A stretch of 64,000 nucleotides of DNA from Gnetum montanum (lineage: Eukaryota > Streptophyta > Gnetopsida > Gnetales > Gnetaceae), in assembly GCA_015680685.1 (NCBI GenBank), contig MNCI01027230.1:390384-454383 (forward strand), written 5' to 3'. The translations under genes were made by a program, and so were the position numbers. The first letter of the stretch is position 1. Each line of letters starts with the position of its first letter. The notes beneath the pieces were generated by a model. It searched no databases. It was not told where the DNA came from and saw only the letters and a list, made by a program, of their open reading frames with translations. Below are positions 20,902-33,240 of this stretch, in pieces.

Positions 20902-23365
20902 CTACGTGACTTGGGTCAATGCAGTTGCTAGATCCTTACCATTTGGAGCACTCTTTTCTGTGGAGACTTGGTCCATTTGACCCAGCATTCGTATCTCTAG
21001 TGGAGGGATTCTTGTGCTAGTTACTAGGGATGTTGAGTCTGGGACTCTGTGAGTGCCGGTATTCTTGTCTTGATGACTTGTGCTAGGCTCACCAATGGAT
21101 GGAACCATAGGAACAGCATTTAGTGGTATGGGCTTCGGTGGTCCTAATTTGTACTCATGATGTTCTTTTTCCAAGCACTCTCTTGTTAGCCTTTAAACAA
21201 GGTGTTCTCGCAGGGGTCGCAGGGGAACGAAATGGGGTTGCATGTCAGGGTGTTTTGGCACCTGAATCACAAAGGGAGTGGGTTGATTTTTTCATGGTGT
21301 GGTTGTTGTTACAACAGAAGGAGGTACGCGAACAACAAATGGTTTTTGTGGTGTGGGGGATGTGCGTATGACAAAAGGGGTTTTGGGAGGCGTTGGGGTA
21401 AATGTAGTTTCAAAAGGCCTACGAATCACAAAAGGTTTTCAAGGGACATCTTGTCCATTCTCCACATGGATAGTGTTAATCACATATGGTGCATCATTAG
21501 TATTTAGAGGATCCTTGTAGACCCCCATGGGTTAATTTTGGGGCCTTACTAGGTTTTCCTCGTCAAATACAATTTCACCCCTGTCATTCATGTGCTATAT
21601 ATCCTATTTTAAGATGAAGCAGTAGTCAGTTCCATGCCCACACGATTGGTGATATTTGCAAAACCTGTCCAACCTAAAGCCTCTTGGAATGGGGGGCTCA
21701 TTAGCTATTGCTAAAATTGGGTTCTTAGCCAACTCATAGAATCGATCATGTTTTTGGGATGCCGTAAGGGACATTTGTTTATGTTTGATTAACCCGGCCC
21801 TTAGAAGTTGATCTAACAATTGTGAAGGCTTCATACGCAAGGGTGTATATTGCCTGGGATCTTTTCATTCAAATGTACGAGTGTGACCCGTGTTGGCATT
21901 TTTATTTGAGGAGGATTTGGGTGTAGGTGTAGATATGGTTCTTTCATGGCTGGTTGGAGTAGTGGGTTATTTTCTTCTTTTTCCTAAATTGTTTGGTCCG
22001 GTTGTCTCCACCACCACTGCTATCGTCATTTTTTATTTATCCTTATCCTTCCTCATATGTTCGCTCCTAAAGGCTAAGTAAGTTGGATCGTTACTTGTTT
22101 GTGCCACCTCTTGTATGTTCTTAATTTGTGCAAATGCTTGACTCAAACTACAAGCACTCAAATAATAAATTTTTGATTTGACAAAGTTATTCACGGCAGC
22201 CTTAAGGATGGTAAGTAGGTATGTTTCAGGGATGGGCTCATGAAGTTCATTCAGGGCTGCACTCCACCTTTGGATAAATTTATGTACTAGCTCTAACAGT
22301 GCCTATTTAATCTAAATCAAGCTATCTTATGTCTATCCACTCTTGGGTGGTAGGCAAACCAACGGGTTGAGTGGATTGCGATTGATAGTAATTCACCTAT
22401 TGCATTGTTTGTGGAAAGGGAGACTGTTGGATTGTCAGTTGTTGTGGTGGAGCAACATTCAGAGATGGGATTGTAGGGTGTAGTACATTGTAGTGAGTAG
22501 GTTCGTGTTGCTAAATAGCTAGTGAAACCCACTGTCCAACCATAGGTTATGAGGTAACCCCCTAAACGTGTTGGGCTAAAGTAATTAGAGGTGCGCCATG
22601 GGTTTGTACTTGTGGTATGTAATGGGTGGACGTGAAAGTTGGTATAACTGATGGCATCTCAATTACTTGAGGTCAGAAGATTGATCCTGCATTAGTTTGA
22701 GAAGGGAGTTGTCGAGACTGTACTTGCGAGAGCATGATGGAGATGGATGTATCAAATTGACTATGGGGCATGGAGAAGGTGGGAATGGAAGTGGGTACTT
22801 CTTGTTGAGAAATCAGTGCTCGAGTGTTTGCGGATGAAGGAGAAAGCATAGTTTCTTCTAGGAAAGTTTGGAATAATGGGTTTGTTATGGGCATGAGGAC
22901 TGATGGTATGGTATGAATCCCCATGCTTAGATTGGGCTGCAAAGTCATCTTCCTCATCTCCACTCTAAGGCCCTATCGGAGGCGGCTGTAAGGCTTGACT
23001 CCTTGCCATGAGAAGCTGAGATATGAGTCGATGATGGAGCTTGGAAAGGGGATTATATCAAATGCTAAGGGAGTAAACTCATGACCTCCTTTGTAAATGA
23101 GCTCATAGTTTCACTTTGCTTATCTTTCTATGTGATTGATAAGCAGGTTGGCTTGAATCTTCACACAAATGAAGTTATATTGTTCTGGTGTGAGAATTGT
23201 GTAAGTAGGGTCTTTGCCTTGTAGCCTAAGTGACTGATGAATTGGGCCTTGAGGGTTTATCTGTTCAATAATATTTATGGGTTTCTTCATAGTCACAAGG
23301 TTCGAGGTCTCATCCCTAAAGTCAGAGATCGACAGTGTCGCTGTGTTGATCTGAGAATATTTCAT
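20902..23365 (-). pseudogene. gag: gag of element C (capsid core deleted)
   Basis: Starts at ATG 23365 (MKYSQINTATLSISDFRDET), aligned with D at 1050. The N-terminal part and Pro/Gln-rich linker are kept. The capsid segment matching D 1735-2108 is missing at about 22322, where a truncated TTGGATAG-like junction joins the two sides. The zinc-binding segment CKYHQSCGHGTDYC is at about 21610-21655. Several stops and frame changes. Without the capsid core the product could not form a particle alone. Confidence 0.8.
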
Positions 23366-23379
23366 AGTGAGCGTGAGTA

Positions 23380-23530
23380 AACTAGGCTAGATAAGCTGAG
23401 CATGTGTAAGCTAGCTTGACAAGCTGGGCGTGCATAAGCTGGCTTGACAAGCTAGTGTGCGTAAGCTAGCTAAATAAGCTGATCGTGCGTAAGTTGGCTT
23501 CACCAGCTGGCATGTACCAGGCAAGATGCA
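23380..23530 (-). repeat. Leader repeat of element C
   Basis: Repeats of GCTAGCTTGACAAGCTGAGCG type, similar to the 28-bp units in the C LTR at 17130-17240. It lies between primer site and gag, where D has its 36-bp array. Confidence 0.7.
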
Positions 23531-23848
23531 GGTCGCAAGTATTAAGAGGAGCTCATTATGATTGGTCGATGGTGGTGGTGGGAACGTTACTTGGTTGGCT
23601 TCCTATGAAGCATCTCATTTAAGCAGCGTGTGTGCGCCGTTTGGGTTCTGATGGTGCAGTTGCAAAGTTTAAAGTGTTGGCTATAACGTAAGAGTTTTGC
23701 AGGTTTGCAGTCTCGATTAATTCAGCATCAGCAGATTAGGGTGGGCTTGAGCAAGCTCAACTTGAGTGAGCTCAATGTGAGTTCAGCACCTGGCCTGCAT
23801 AACTTTTAAAGGGTAGCGTGATCAACGTTTTGATGGGATGGTAAATAA

Positions 23849-23871
23849 TTCGACCCTCCTTCTAGCGCCAA
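23849..23871 (-). other. Primer-binding site, tRNA-Asn type
   Basis: Minus strand TTGGCGCTAGAAGGAGGG then TCGAA, five bases inside the LTR end. Complementary to the plant tRNA-Asn(GUU) 3' end with one missing base. Confidence 0.82.
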
Positions 23872-23876
23872 TTTAC

Positions 23877-25667
23877 TGTACTAACCGAAATCGTTGGCAT
23901 TAGGCTGGAAGGGAAAAACAAACACCAAAATATTGTCGGAGAGACACAACCGACCTTACCTTCATGTGAGGGTAAGCTGGAAAAGAAAACGAAGGCAGAG
24001 TGCCTTGGATGGTCTGCACGCAAATCAACCAAGGACTTCCTCAAGCATAAGCTCTGGCTTGCGCTGGGGTTATCGTAACTGGTGACGTACAAAATGTAAA
24101 AAAAGCGTGACTACGATAGTGTATGCAGAAAACGTAAAATAGATAAAAACAGAGTGAACAATGTAATGGAAGGCAATAATGAAACTGGATTGTATTACTT
24201 AACAAGAATGTGCACTAGTCAAAGCATAGTTGCATATGTGGATGACAAGTCAAGCACTAAGCCCCAGAGTGATGTGCTTACAGGTGCTTGGATGCTGGGA
24301 GTCACGTGTGCCTAAGCGTCCAAAGTTGCTAGTCAATGCTCCCTAAGCCGTCAACCTTCAAAATTGCCAACCCTGTTTATGTGAATTGATAGTATATTTA
24401 TAAGGTTTGGCTAGGCTCGGGTATGGAACTCATAGATGGATCCATGGTTGAGAAATGAGAGGAAAACGGATCATGTGGTAGGTGTTAGATGGACAACTAC
24501 ATGTCAATTTGGATGTGCGTAGGCAGGCTACGTTCTTGACCGGATGCACTATATCTTACAACATGTATTGGCTTGCGCAAGCTAGCTTATGCCCACAAAA
24601 GCAGATATAATTTGGAGTGTAAGAGCTTAACAAGCTTATGAATGATGAACATTTACAATAAAATGATAATGTCCAATAAGAGAAATTGACCTCGGCTCAC
24701 TTGGAACTTCTTGATCCATGGATTGATTGCTACAAGGTGCTTATGTGAGTGGTTTTGTGGTTGTTTGAGGCATTTCTGTTTCACCAAAGCTTCCAATGTG
24801 AGTTGATTTTGTCTTGGTGTGTCCTCAATGTGTGTTTGGAGTGCTTTTGATTGGGCATGATCAGTACTCACGCTACACTCACACTGCCAACGTGACCTGT
24901 GCATGAGTGAGCTAAAAATGATACATTTCATACTAATTTTTGATCTTTGAAGCCTGTTTCTTGAGTACAGCAATTGCTTGACTGTGAGTGATCTCCAAGT
25001 TGAAAACTGAGCTTGGATGTGCCTTGTTTTGAACCACTTTTGGTAGCTCACACTAGACTCATGTTGCCAACGTGAGCTCAGCGTGACCACAGCGTGAGCT
25101 ACAAAAACTTTGTAATTTTGGACCTAAAATCTGGAATTCTGGAGGCTGGGACTTGAAATTATCAACAATGAACCCTGAGGATGACTTGCACCTTTGAAAT
25201 CAAACCATTTCAACTCGATTTTAAGGCTCTCAGAGTTTGTCACGCTGGACTCACACTGCTAGCATGACCACAGCATGAATGAGAAAATTTGTACAATTTG
25301 GCCCAAAATTTGAACTTTCGAATGCTAAAACTTGAAGTGGATAACAATGACCCTATGAAGATGACTTGCACCCTCAAATTGGACCATTTTTTACTTAATC
25401 TTGAAGTCATTGTAGTTGCTCACGTTGAGGGAAGGCCTAGCTTGACAAGCCCAGCGTGAGTAAGCTAGCTTAACAAGGTGAGTGTGCGCAAGCTAGCTTG
25501 ACAAGCTGAGTGTGTGCAAACTAGCTTGACACGCTAAGCATGTGCAAGCTGGCTTGACATGCTGAGCATGAGTTCTATGCCTTAGCCAAATTTTTGCCTC
25601 CCAAAAGCTCAAGAGTCTCTGAGTTGTTCTCATTTCAAAGTATTAGGCCGAAATTAGTGGTGTTTCA
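23877..25667 (-). repeat. Element C 5' LTR
   Basis: 1791 bp, TGTACTAACC...GTGTTTCA on plus; homologous to 15546-17340, with GCGTGA clusters at about 24867, 25046, 25240 and 25420. TATA reversed near 24390. Confidence 0.9.
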
Positions 25668-25985
25668 ATGGGTACATATGCTTATGTTAGGATTAGCTAA
25701 GTATTAGTTAGTTATTAGATTAATTAAACATTTAATTACTTTATCTTCAATAGTTAGGCAAATTAAACAAAAATTATAAAATGATAAAAATCATATGCCT
25801 TAATTGCACTTAACCATACCCTTGCACTTCACAAGTGAAACTAAGAAGACAATGATCATGTCCATTAAATCCACTATTTAGACCAAATGCACTTACAAAG
25901 CTAAAGTCTATGGAAATCAACCAAATCGTTTAGTGAACACTAGTGATTCATACGGTTGGACATAGGGATTGCTCGCTACTAATCA
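25668..25985 (+). repeat. Element B 5' LTR, right part
   Basis: Continues the LTR interrupted at 15545: TGCTTATGTTAGGATTAGCT, CACTTCACAAGTGAAACTAA, end GCTCGCTACTAATCA. Matches 56938-57239. The first five bases (ATGGG) are the right target duplication of C. Confidence 0.88.
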
Positions 25986-26003
25986 TTGGCATTGTTGCAA
26001 AGG
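25986..26003 (+). other. Primer-binding site of element B (degraded tRNA-Asp type)
   Basis: TTGGCATTGTTGCAAAGG directly after the LTR; compared with TTGGCGCCGTTGCCGGGG most differences are transitions. Confidence 0.65.
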
Positions 26004-26136
26004 ACTTTCATTAGCTACATGTGCTACCTAGGTGTTAGTGAAATCATATAATGATGCTGTAATGAACTTGAAAGTTAACATCATTAAGAAAAGTAATTAT
26101 ACAACCAAAAGCACACTATCCTTCTTTTGACCTTAT

Positions 26137-27196
26137 ATGACTTCTTCTCACAAGGGAGATTCTCCGTTGCCATACAAAGATAGATCCAATCAGCAAAGGC
26201 ATGAAGAAGCAAAATCACCAGTGCCCCAACAATGCAAAGTGGTCTATAATCATCCTAATGAGTATGTTCCAAACTTTACCTTCATCCTACATTAGGATGA
26301 ACATATGCAGTGGAGGGACATGGAGGAAAACATTATGTTTCTGCTCAATCAATTAGTTCCTGTGATGTTGCTCCAAACTCTCATGAAATTGGACATTGCA
26401 TGGCTCAATGCAAAGTACGTTGTGCAGGACCATGACTATTAGGATTATCATCCCACTAAGACACAATGAAAGAAATATTGACAATAAGAGATTCGCTACA
26501 AGGCATCAAAGGGGAAACAATTCAAAAACCCCTTGTTCGTACTAGGCCAAAAGGAAGGAGAGGATCCCTTCTCTAGGGGTTTTCAAAACATTAATTCTTC
26601 TCCTCTCTTCTTTGATGAAGGGGGCCCTAACTAGAATTTATAGTTCACTGTAAAATATCCTAGTTTGGGAAAGAATGGGTCCCATAATAATGAGGGCTCC
26701 AAAGGAGGGACTTAAGGCATGAACTAGGATAAGCACCACAGCAAAGATAGACATGGTGAACACGGTCATGACCAAAGAAGAGGGAGTAGCAGGCACTATG
26801 CTACTACTAGCTCTCCTTCCTCTTCACCTTAAACGTCCTCATCTTCTTCCTCCTCAAACTCCGACTAAAGCCATAGAGGACAAGACTGTGATGGAGGTGA
26901 CCAACAAGACAAAGAGGATCACAGGACCCATCAAAATATTAGAGACCAAGGGTGTGGAAAATCAAGGGAGGTCCACCATCATGAAAGAAGGGGTAGCAGA
27001 GGGAATCATAGGCATCATAGCCATCATAGGGGCTATGACTATGATGAGCCTTTACTTGCAACAAGGAATATTTTGAACATTACAGAGGTCATGAGGATTC
27101 CAACAAGGCATATGAAAGACTATAGAATCAAATGGTTGGATATGAATAATATCCCCAAATTTGGAGGGGGATACAACTCAGATCCATAAAATCATC
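26137..27196 (+). pseudogene. gag: gag N-terminal part of element B
   Basis: Starts ATG ACT TCT TCT CAC AAG, parallel to the starts in F1 and J. The N-terminal domain (NEYVPNFTFILH.DEHMQWRD, then MLLQTLM) aligns with F1 28393-28710. A His/Arg/Ser-rich region follows (about 26740-27050), then DMNNIPKFGGGYNSDP, the start of the capsid-like domain, where the gap begins. About ten in-frame stops. The C-terminal half continues at 37324 beyond F1. Confidence 0.78.
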
Positions 27197-27922
27197 NNNN
27201 NNNNNNNNNNNNNNNNNNNNNNNNNNNNNNNNNNNNNNNNNNNNNNNNNNNNNNNNNNNNNNNNNNNNNNNNNNNNNNNNNNNNNNNNNNNNNNNNNNNN
27301 NNNNNNNNNNNNNNNNNNNNNNNNNNNNNNNNNNNNNNNNNNNNNNNNNNNNNNNNNNNNNNNNNNNNNNNNNNNNNNNNNNNNNNNNNNNNNNNNNNNN
27401 NNNNNNNNNNNNNNNNNNNNNNNNNNNNNNNNNNNNNNNNNNNNNNNNNNNNNNNNNNNNNNNNNNNNNNNNNNNNNNNNNNNNNNNNNNNNNNNNNNNN
27501 NNNNNNNNNNNNNNNNNNNNNNNNNNNNNNNNNNNNNNNNNNNNNNNNNNNNNNNNNNNNNNNNNNNNNNNNNNNNNNNNNNNNNNNNNNNNNNNNNNNN
27601 NNNNNNNNNNNNNNNNNNNNNNNNNNNNNNNNNNNNNNNNNNNNNNNNNNNNNNNNNNNNNNNNNNNNNNNNNNNNNNNNNNNNNNNNNNNNNNNNNNNN
27701 NNNNNNNNNNNNNNNNNNNNNNNNNNNNNNNNNNNNNNNNNNNNNNNNNNNNNNNNNNNNNNNNNNNNNNNNNNNNNNNNNNNNNNNNNNNNNNNNNNNN
27801 NNNNNNNNNNNNNNNNNNNNNNNNNNNNNNNNNNNNNNNNNNNNNNNNNNNNNNNNNNNNNNNNNNNNNNNNNNNNNNNNNNNNNNNNNNNNNNNNNNNN
27901 NNNNNNNNNNNNNNNNNNNNNN
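27197..27922. other. Assembly gap (726 N)
   Basis: The left side is element B gag and the right side is the F1 5' LTR, so it should hold about 390 bp of B gag and the first about 500 bp of the F1 LTR. The left F1 target duplication is hidden here. Confidence 0.9.
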
Positions 27923-28254
27923 GTTTAGGATGTGTATGGAAAATGGGAATGGATGCTAGCATTAGGAATAGTTAGAGCATAGTTGATTAGTTAAATTAAA
28001 TTGCTTACTTGATTAGTTCACTTCTCCCTTTGTAGCACTAGGACATAAAACATAAAAATATATAAAAATCATATACCTCAAGTTTACTTAACCATACAAT
28101 CGCGCTATACAAGTAAGCTTGGGAAGACAATGATTGACCAACCCATTTGGGTTCTGTAAAGGCACATAAGCACTTAGTCGTTAGAATTCAATCGGATCGT
28201 CCATGTATGCTCGTATTCATATGGTTGAGCGTAGGGATACCTTGCCACTCATCA
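27923..28254 (+). repeat. Element F1 5' LTR, right part
   Basis: Aligns with 36990-37323 (CTCAAGTTTACTTARCCATA, GGGAAGACAATGATTGACCA, end CTTGCCACTCATCA). The left part is in the gap. Confidence 0.88.
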
Positions 28255-28273
28255 TTGGCGCTGTTGTCGGGGA
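28255..28273 (+). other. Primer-binding site, tRNA-Asp type
   Basis: TTGGCGCTGTTGTCGGGGA, two C-to-T changes from the complement of plant tRNA-Asp (TGGCGCCGTTGCCGGGG). Typical of Athila-like elements. Confidence 0.85.
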
Positions 28274-28392
28274 CTTTGTTGATTGTGTGCTAGCTAGAAC
28301 TTAAGAAATCTTCACATCATTGGAATGAATCCTTAGGATTGGTTATCTTACAATTAGTAAAATGAAAAGTATTGCACACTGAATAGACAATT

Positions 28393-30850
28393 ATGTCTCC
28401 TTCTTCTTACGAGAGTGTTTCACCACCTAGGTCCAATACAGGGAACAATCGAAGGCATAGTACACATGATAATCCACTAGTCCCTCAACAATTTTGCATG
28501 GTATATGTTCATTCCAATGAGTATATACCAAACTTTACCTTTATCCTCCACCAAAATGAACAATTATGTTGGCATGATTTAGAAGGTAACATAGTGTTAC
28601 CTCCCGATCACTCAGTCCCGGGCATGCTTCTTCGTGATCTCACACGAATTGGTATGCAACACTTACAGGCAGAGTATGTTGTGCATGATCATGACTCGAG
28701 AGAGTATTGACCCATGAAGGCACAACGTCAAAGGGATCTACAACAAGAAAGACATCATGAATCCATGAAAGGGAAGTTGTCTCAAAATGTTCCGTATGTC
28801 AGAAGTGAAAATGAGGGTGGTGAACCTACCTCAGGAAGTCTCCCACATAATGATGTTCCTCTCATTGACTTCGATCAAGGGGTTTTGTACCAGAATCTTC
28901 ACTCAACTATCCATAACTCAAATTCTAGTATTGACAAACACAAAGGGTCTAAAAAAAGAACACAAACACATGACAAAGATGGACACTTTGATCATAACTA
29001 CGATCGAGGCCGCGACCACCGAAGAGAAGGAAGTAGGCACCATCGTGGTGACAGTTCTCCTTCTTCTTCACCTTCATCATCTCCTTCACTCTCTCCTTTA
29101 GTATCGAGACATAGTCATAAGGAAAAAGACCTTGAGGATAATGGTAACAGAAACAGGAATCATAGACAAAGCAGCCGAGAAAGGGAATGAGGGCATTCTA
29201 GAGAAACTCATCATGAGAGAAGGGAGAGAAGGGAACAACATAGCCATCATAGATGCCATAGACATTACAATCATGATAAGCCCCTACTCACTACCCAAAT
29301 TATGCTAGATATAACTAAGGCTATTAGAATCCCAAAAAGGCACCAAAAAGATAGTAGGATCAAAAGATTGGACATGAACAATATCCCATGATTTGAAGGG
29401 GGATACAACGCTGATCCTCAAAATCATTTGTAAGCATTTCACGATGCATGTTTCTTGCAAAACATAGAAAACAAGTTGCAAAAACTCAAGTTGTTTCCAC
29501 AAACACTGATCAAGGAAGCAAAAAGCTAGTACCGATCCTTAGAACCTGAATCCATTCACCGATGGAGTACCATGTTAGAACTATTCAACGATAAGTATCA
29601 GACGTACTCACGAGTGTCCAACCTGCAAAAGCAAATCCAAGGATGAAAACAAGGAGGACATGAACCCTTGGATGCTGCCATGGGCCAATATTATGCACTA
29701 TTACATCATTTCCTAGGCCATGGTTACTCGCAAAGGGAACAACTACGTCATCTCGTAGATGGGCTTAGGCACGAAATGTGAAGAACCCTTGGGACTTATG
29801 CCCAAGAAAGGCTATCTGAGCTTAGGGCCCACCAAGTACAAGGATTTTTGGAGTAAGTTGCTAAAGAAGAAGGTGAGTTAAGGAAAAGATAGAGTGTGAA
29901 AGAATATAACAAAGATCCTTCCCTCTGAAAGAAGGAAGTTAGATTTTGTGAGGATGAAGAAGAGTCACCACTTGAAGAGATGGTGAATAGGAAAACTTTT
30001 CCCATTCAAAAACTTGCATTGGAAGTATCAGCAAAGGTGGACCAAATGTGGGACTCCCCAGATAATAGATTTCAAACAGTTCTCAAAATAGTAGAGGAGT
30101 CTAGAGAGGAAGGTAGTGATTGAGAAAAGAGAAAAAAGAAAGAAGTTGAATATGCACGTAACAAAGGTAAGGGCAAAGTTGCCATCATCAAAGAGGTTGT
30201 GGATTCGGATACAAACAATGATGATGGATGTGAGATATGCCAATATGACCATCCTAAAGGATGCTACCCTGTAATCTCACATCTGCAAGAGTCTATGGTG
30301 TATGCACTCAACCCATGATTAAACAAAAGACAAACACCCTAAAGGTTACCTTATCCCCAAGGTAACCTAAGGCAATGTCACCAACCCTTGATATATTATC
30401 CAAGTGGAACTCCACCACAACCAAATGAGCAGTATTTACAATGGTAGCATCCACAATCATGGGGAATGCCACCACCACATCAATAGTACCCTTACCATCA
30501 ATCTGACTTGTATGGATACTACGTGTAGCAGCCAATCTCTCCATGTGACTCTTCTAGTCACATTGCTTTCCAACCTCACTACCAAACCCATGAGTATTAT
30601 AGAACTTCTTCTCCTAGGGGAGATGTTCCACAAACATACTATCCTTCTCATCCAGCTATATCTCTTCCACCCTTAACTCCATTACCACCTGCTCAAGCCA
30701 TGCAGGGTGAGCTCCCTACCTAACCGCAGCAACGTAACGCTACAAGGGCTATTAATTCTCACCCTACTGTTGGTTCAAACAATCACACAAAGAAGAGACC
30801 TTTCTTTAGAACCAACAGTCCAACCAAGTCCTTACAGTCACAAGCGGTTA
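28393..30850 (+). pseudogene. gag: gag of element F1
   Basis: Starts at ATG 28393. N-terminal domain about 105 residues (YIPNFTFILHQNEQLCWHDL, GNIVLPPDHSVPGMLLRDLT). A linker follows, then an Arg/His/Ser-rich region (about 28970-29270; RGRDHRREGSRHHRGDSSPS and SPSSSPSL blocks). The capsid-like domain (about 29370-29640) has YNADPQNHL and MLELFNDKYQTYS, Retrotrans_gag type. Then GHGYSQREQL..DGLRHEM and a lysine-rich part. A zinc knuckle CEICQYDHPKGC (C-X2-C-X3-H-X3-C) lies near 30232-30267. A Pro/Tyr/Gln-rich tail ends with KKRPFFRTNSPTK. About fifteen in-frame stops. Confidence 0.82.
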
Positions 30851-31680
30851 ATTGTCCAAATGCCTTACCATCATTTGAAACTTTGGAATTCCCTTCAAAC
30901 CAAAGGCCACATTCAATGTACACGGTCATGTTAACACATGCCATTACCAATTGGATTAATGTTGGCCATCTTCCTAGAAAATTCTTCGATCTTAGGAGTC
31001 CTCTTATATATTTACAAATCGTTGGGAATGAGCTATGCAAAGCTCTTTTGGATTCAAGTTCTGGTATCAACTTAATCTCTCAAGAAATGTACAAAGCTTG
31101 GAACCTTCCTCCACTAAAAAAAGAGTAACATTTGTGTAGAGTTGGCCAGCCAGTCCATCATTTTCCCATTAGGACTAGTGGAAGACATTGTTACCACTAT
31201 TTGTGGATGGTCGTATCCAACCAACTTCCTAGTGATTTAAGTCAACAACTGTAAGGGGGACTTCCCAATCATAATGGAAAGAGCATGGTTAAGCACAATT
31301 GACACATGCCTAGAAATATGTAATCTTTTCCTAGAGATATCAAAATAAAATATGTTTGGAAAGATCGAGAAGAAGAAATTTCTGTGCATCGCATACAATG
31401 ACACAGGGTGTAGTTGCATGCAGAAGTCCTGGTTTGTACAATGTTTAACATTGCCTACATGCAACTAGTGTGCACAAGTAACTAACATACAAAGATGTGC
31501 ATGTATGCATTAGCCATAAGACAAGAAGGCACCCAGTGGCTGACAGCTAACCAAGAGAGTAACTCAACTATATGCATGAAACCAACTAAGGGTTTGACTT
31601 ACACTTACATCAAGAGCATAAACACATTAGAATAAGTCCATCGCCAACTTCCAAGCCTTGACATTAAAAATATCAACTAG
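30851..31680 (+). pseudogene. Protease region of element F1
   Basis: HSMYTVMLTHAITNWINVGH leads into ALLDSSSGINLISQEMYKAW: the catalytic Asp is followed by Ser-Ser-Ser where functional relatives (element B) read DSGS. A frameshift at the A-run near 31120 breaks the frame. It resumes with GRAWLSTID-like sequence near 31270-31320. The linker to RT (31500-31680) is kept with stops. Confidence 0.78.
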
Positions 31681-32620
31681 GAGAAGTTGGAAATCCCTGA
31701 AAACTTTAAGCAAGAGCTCCTAGAGTTAAAACTATTACCCACCTATATGGAGTACACATTTCTCAAAAATGAAAAATTGGTAATTATTAATGCTAGGCTC
31801 GCTCCTCAACAAAAAGAGAGGCTGCTGAAAATGGTGAACAAATGGTCAAAATCCTTCGCTTGGTCATATCTCGAATTAACTAGAATAGACCCTAGGATAT
31901 GCCAACATAGAATTTACATTGACCCCTCCATGAAGCTCAACGACAACCGTAGAGGCGATTGAACCCAAAGCTGAAGCAAGCAGTTAAAGAAGAAATTGAA
32001 CAGCTTCTAAAAGCTGGGTTCATCTACCACATTGCTGATAGTGAATGGGTTAGTCCATTAGTTATTGTGCCTAAAAAAGAAGGTAAATGAAGGGTGTTTA
32101 TAAACTTTAGGCTACTAAACATGGCATCATTTAAAGACCACTTTCTGTTGCCATTCGTCGACTAGGTCTTAAACACCATTGCAGGGCATGGCTACTATAG
32201 TTTTCTAGATGGATACAATGGATACAACCAAATCCAGATAGCACCAGAAGACCAAGCTAAGACCACATTCACAAGTTCTTGGGGGACATTTGCATACAAA
32301 CAGATGTCGTTTGGCTTATGCAATGCTCCTACAATGTTTCAACGTTTGGTTCTAAGTATATTCCAGCAACAAATAGGAAATGGTGTGGAGGTCTTATGGA
32401 CAACTTCTCCACCTACGAAGTGAACTTTGATCAAGCCTTAGACCAATTAGAGCAAGTACTAAAGTGATGTGTTGAAACCAATTTAAGGCTCAATTGGCAG
32501 AAAAGCCATTTAATGGTCCAAGAAGGCATAGTATTAGGGCATAATATTTCACAAACAGGGATAGAGGTAGACCCTGAAAAGATTAAAGTCATCCAAGGAA
32601 TCACGCGCTAACCTAAAACT
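31681..32620 (+). pseudogene. Reverse transcriptase of element F1
   Basis: Athila-like RT: QHRIYIDPSMK, EEIEQLLKAGFIY, RVFINFRLLNMASFKDHF, YNQIQIAPEDQAKTTFTSSW, GTFAYKQMSFGLCNAPT, then LMDNFSTY in place of the catalytic F/YMDDF, and CVETNLRLNWQKSHLMVQEG. The Asp-Asp pair is broken (MDN), and there are frame changes and stops near 31935-31965, 32089, 32163 and 32464. Inactive. Confidence 0.85.
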
Positions 32621-33240
32621 ATAAAAGACATCTGATCATTCCTTAGACATACTAGCTATTATAGAAGATTCATAGAGAATTTTTCAAGGGTTGCAAAACC
32701 ATTGGTTGGATTAACGAAAAAGGACGTACCTTTCAAATGGACAAAAGAATGTGAGTTAGCTTTTCAAACTTTCAAACAGAAGCTTATAGAAACACCTATT
32801 CTACAAGCTCCTGACTGGTCCAGACCATTCCACACCATGACTGATGCATCCAACTATGCTTTAGGAGCCGTACTTACATAGTTAGATGACCAAAAATGTC
32901 CTTATTACATCCACTATGCAAGTAGGAGTATTGTCAGTGCATAATTCAACTACACCACAATGGAAAAGGAATTAATGGCTATGGTGTTTGCACTAGATAA
33001 GTTTAGGTACTATGTATTGGGCTATAAGGTATTTGTACTCACATAACATAGTGCAATTCGATTCCTACTGAATAAACCAATGATGAACCCTTGCATCATA
33101 CGATGGCTCATAATCTTACAAGTGTTCGATCTTACGATGATAGATTGTAAAGGCACTGAGAACGTTGTTGCTGATCATTTATCTCGATTAAGATGGGATA
33201 ACAAAGAGGATGAATATTCACTTTCCTGACAAATACCTCT
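32621..33240 (+). pseudogene. RNase H of element F1
   Basis: Starts with SFLRHTSYYRRFIENFSRVA (RT thumb/connection), then TDASNYALGAVL (first catalytic Asp), ASRSIVS, TMEKELMAMVFALDKFRYYV (catalytic Glu) and GTENVVADHLSRL (last catalytic Asp). Ty3/gypsy order. Stops at several CAG/CAA positions. Confidence 0.85.

Larger units (their letters stand above)
15546..25667 (-). mobile_element. Element C: TAT-like gag-protease retrotransposon lacking pol
   Basis: Complete insertion of 10.1 kb in minus orientation: TGTACTGACC at 15546, ...GTGTTTCA at 25667, target duplication ATGGG at 15541-15545 and 25668-25672. LTRs are about 1.79 kb each. Internal order (read on minus): tRNA-Asn primer site, leader repeats, gag, protease, non-coding, integrase C-terminal remnant, tandem repeat, polypurine tract. 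It is the second copy of the family of D. LTRs differ by several percent by eye, so it is an old insertion, although younger than B. Confidence 0.9.

Noticed and set aside
27161-27962. Open reading frames of about 255 codons on both strands
   Set aside because: They consist almost entirely of N; this is an assembly gap.
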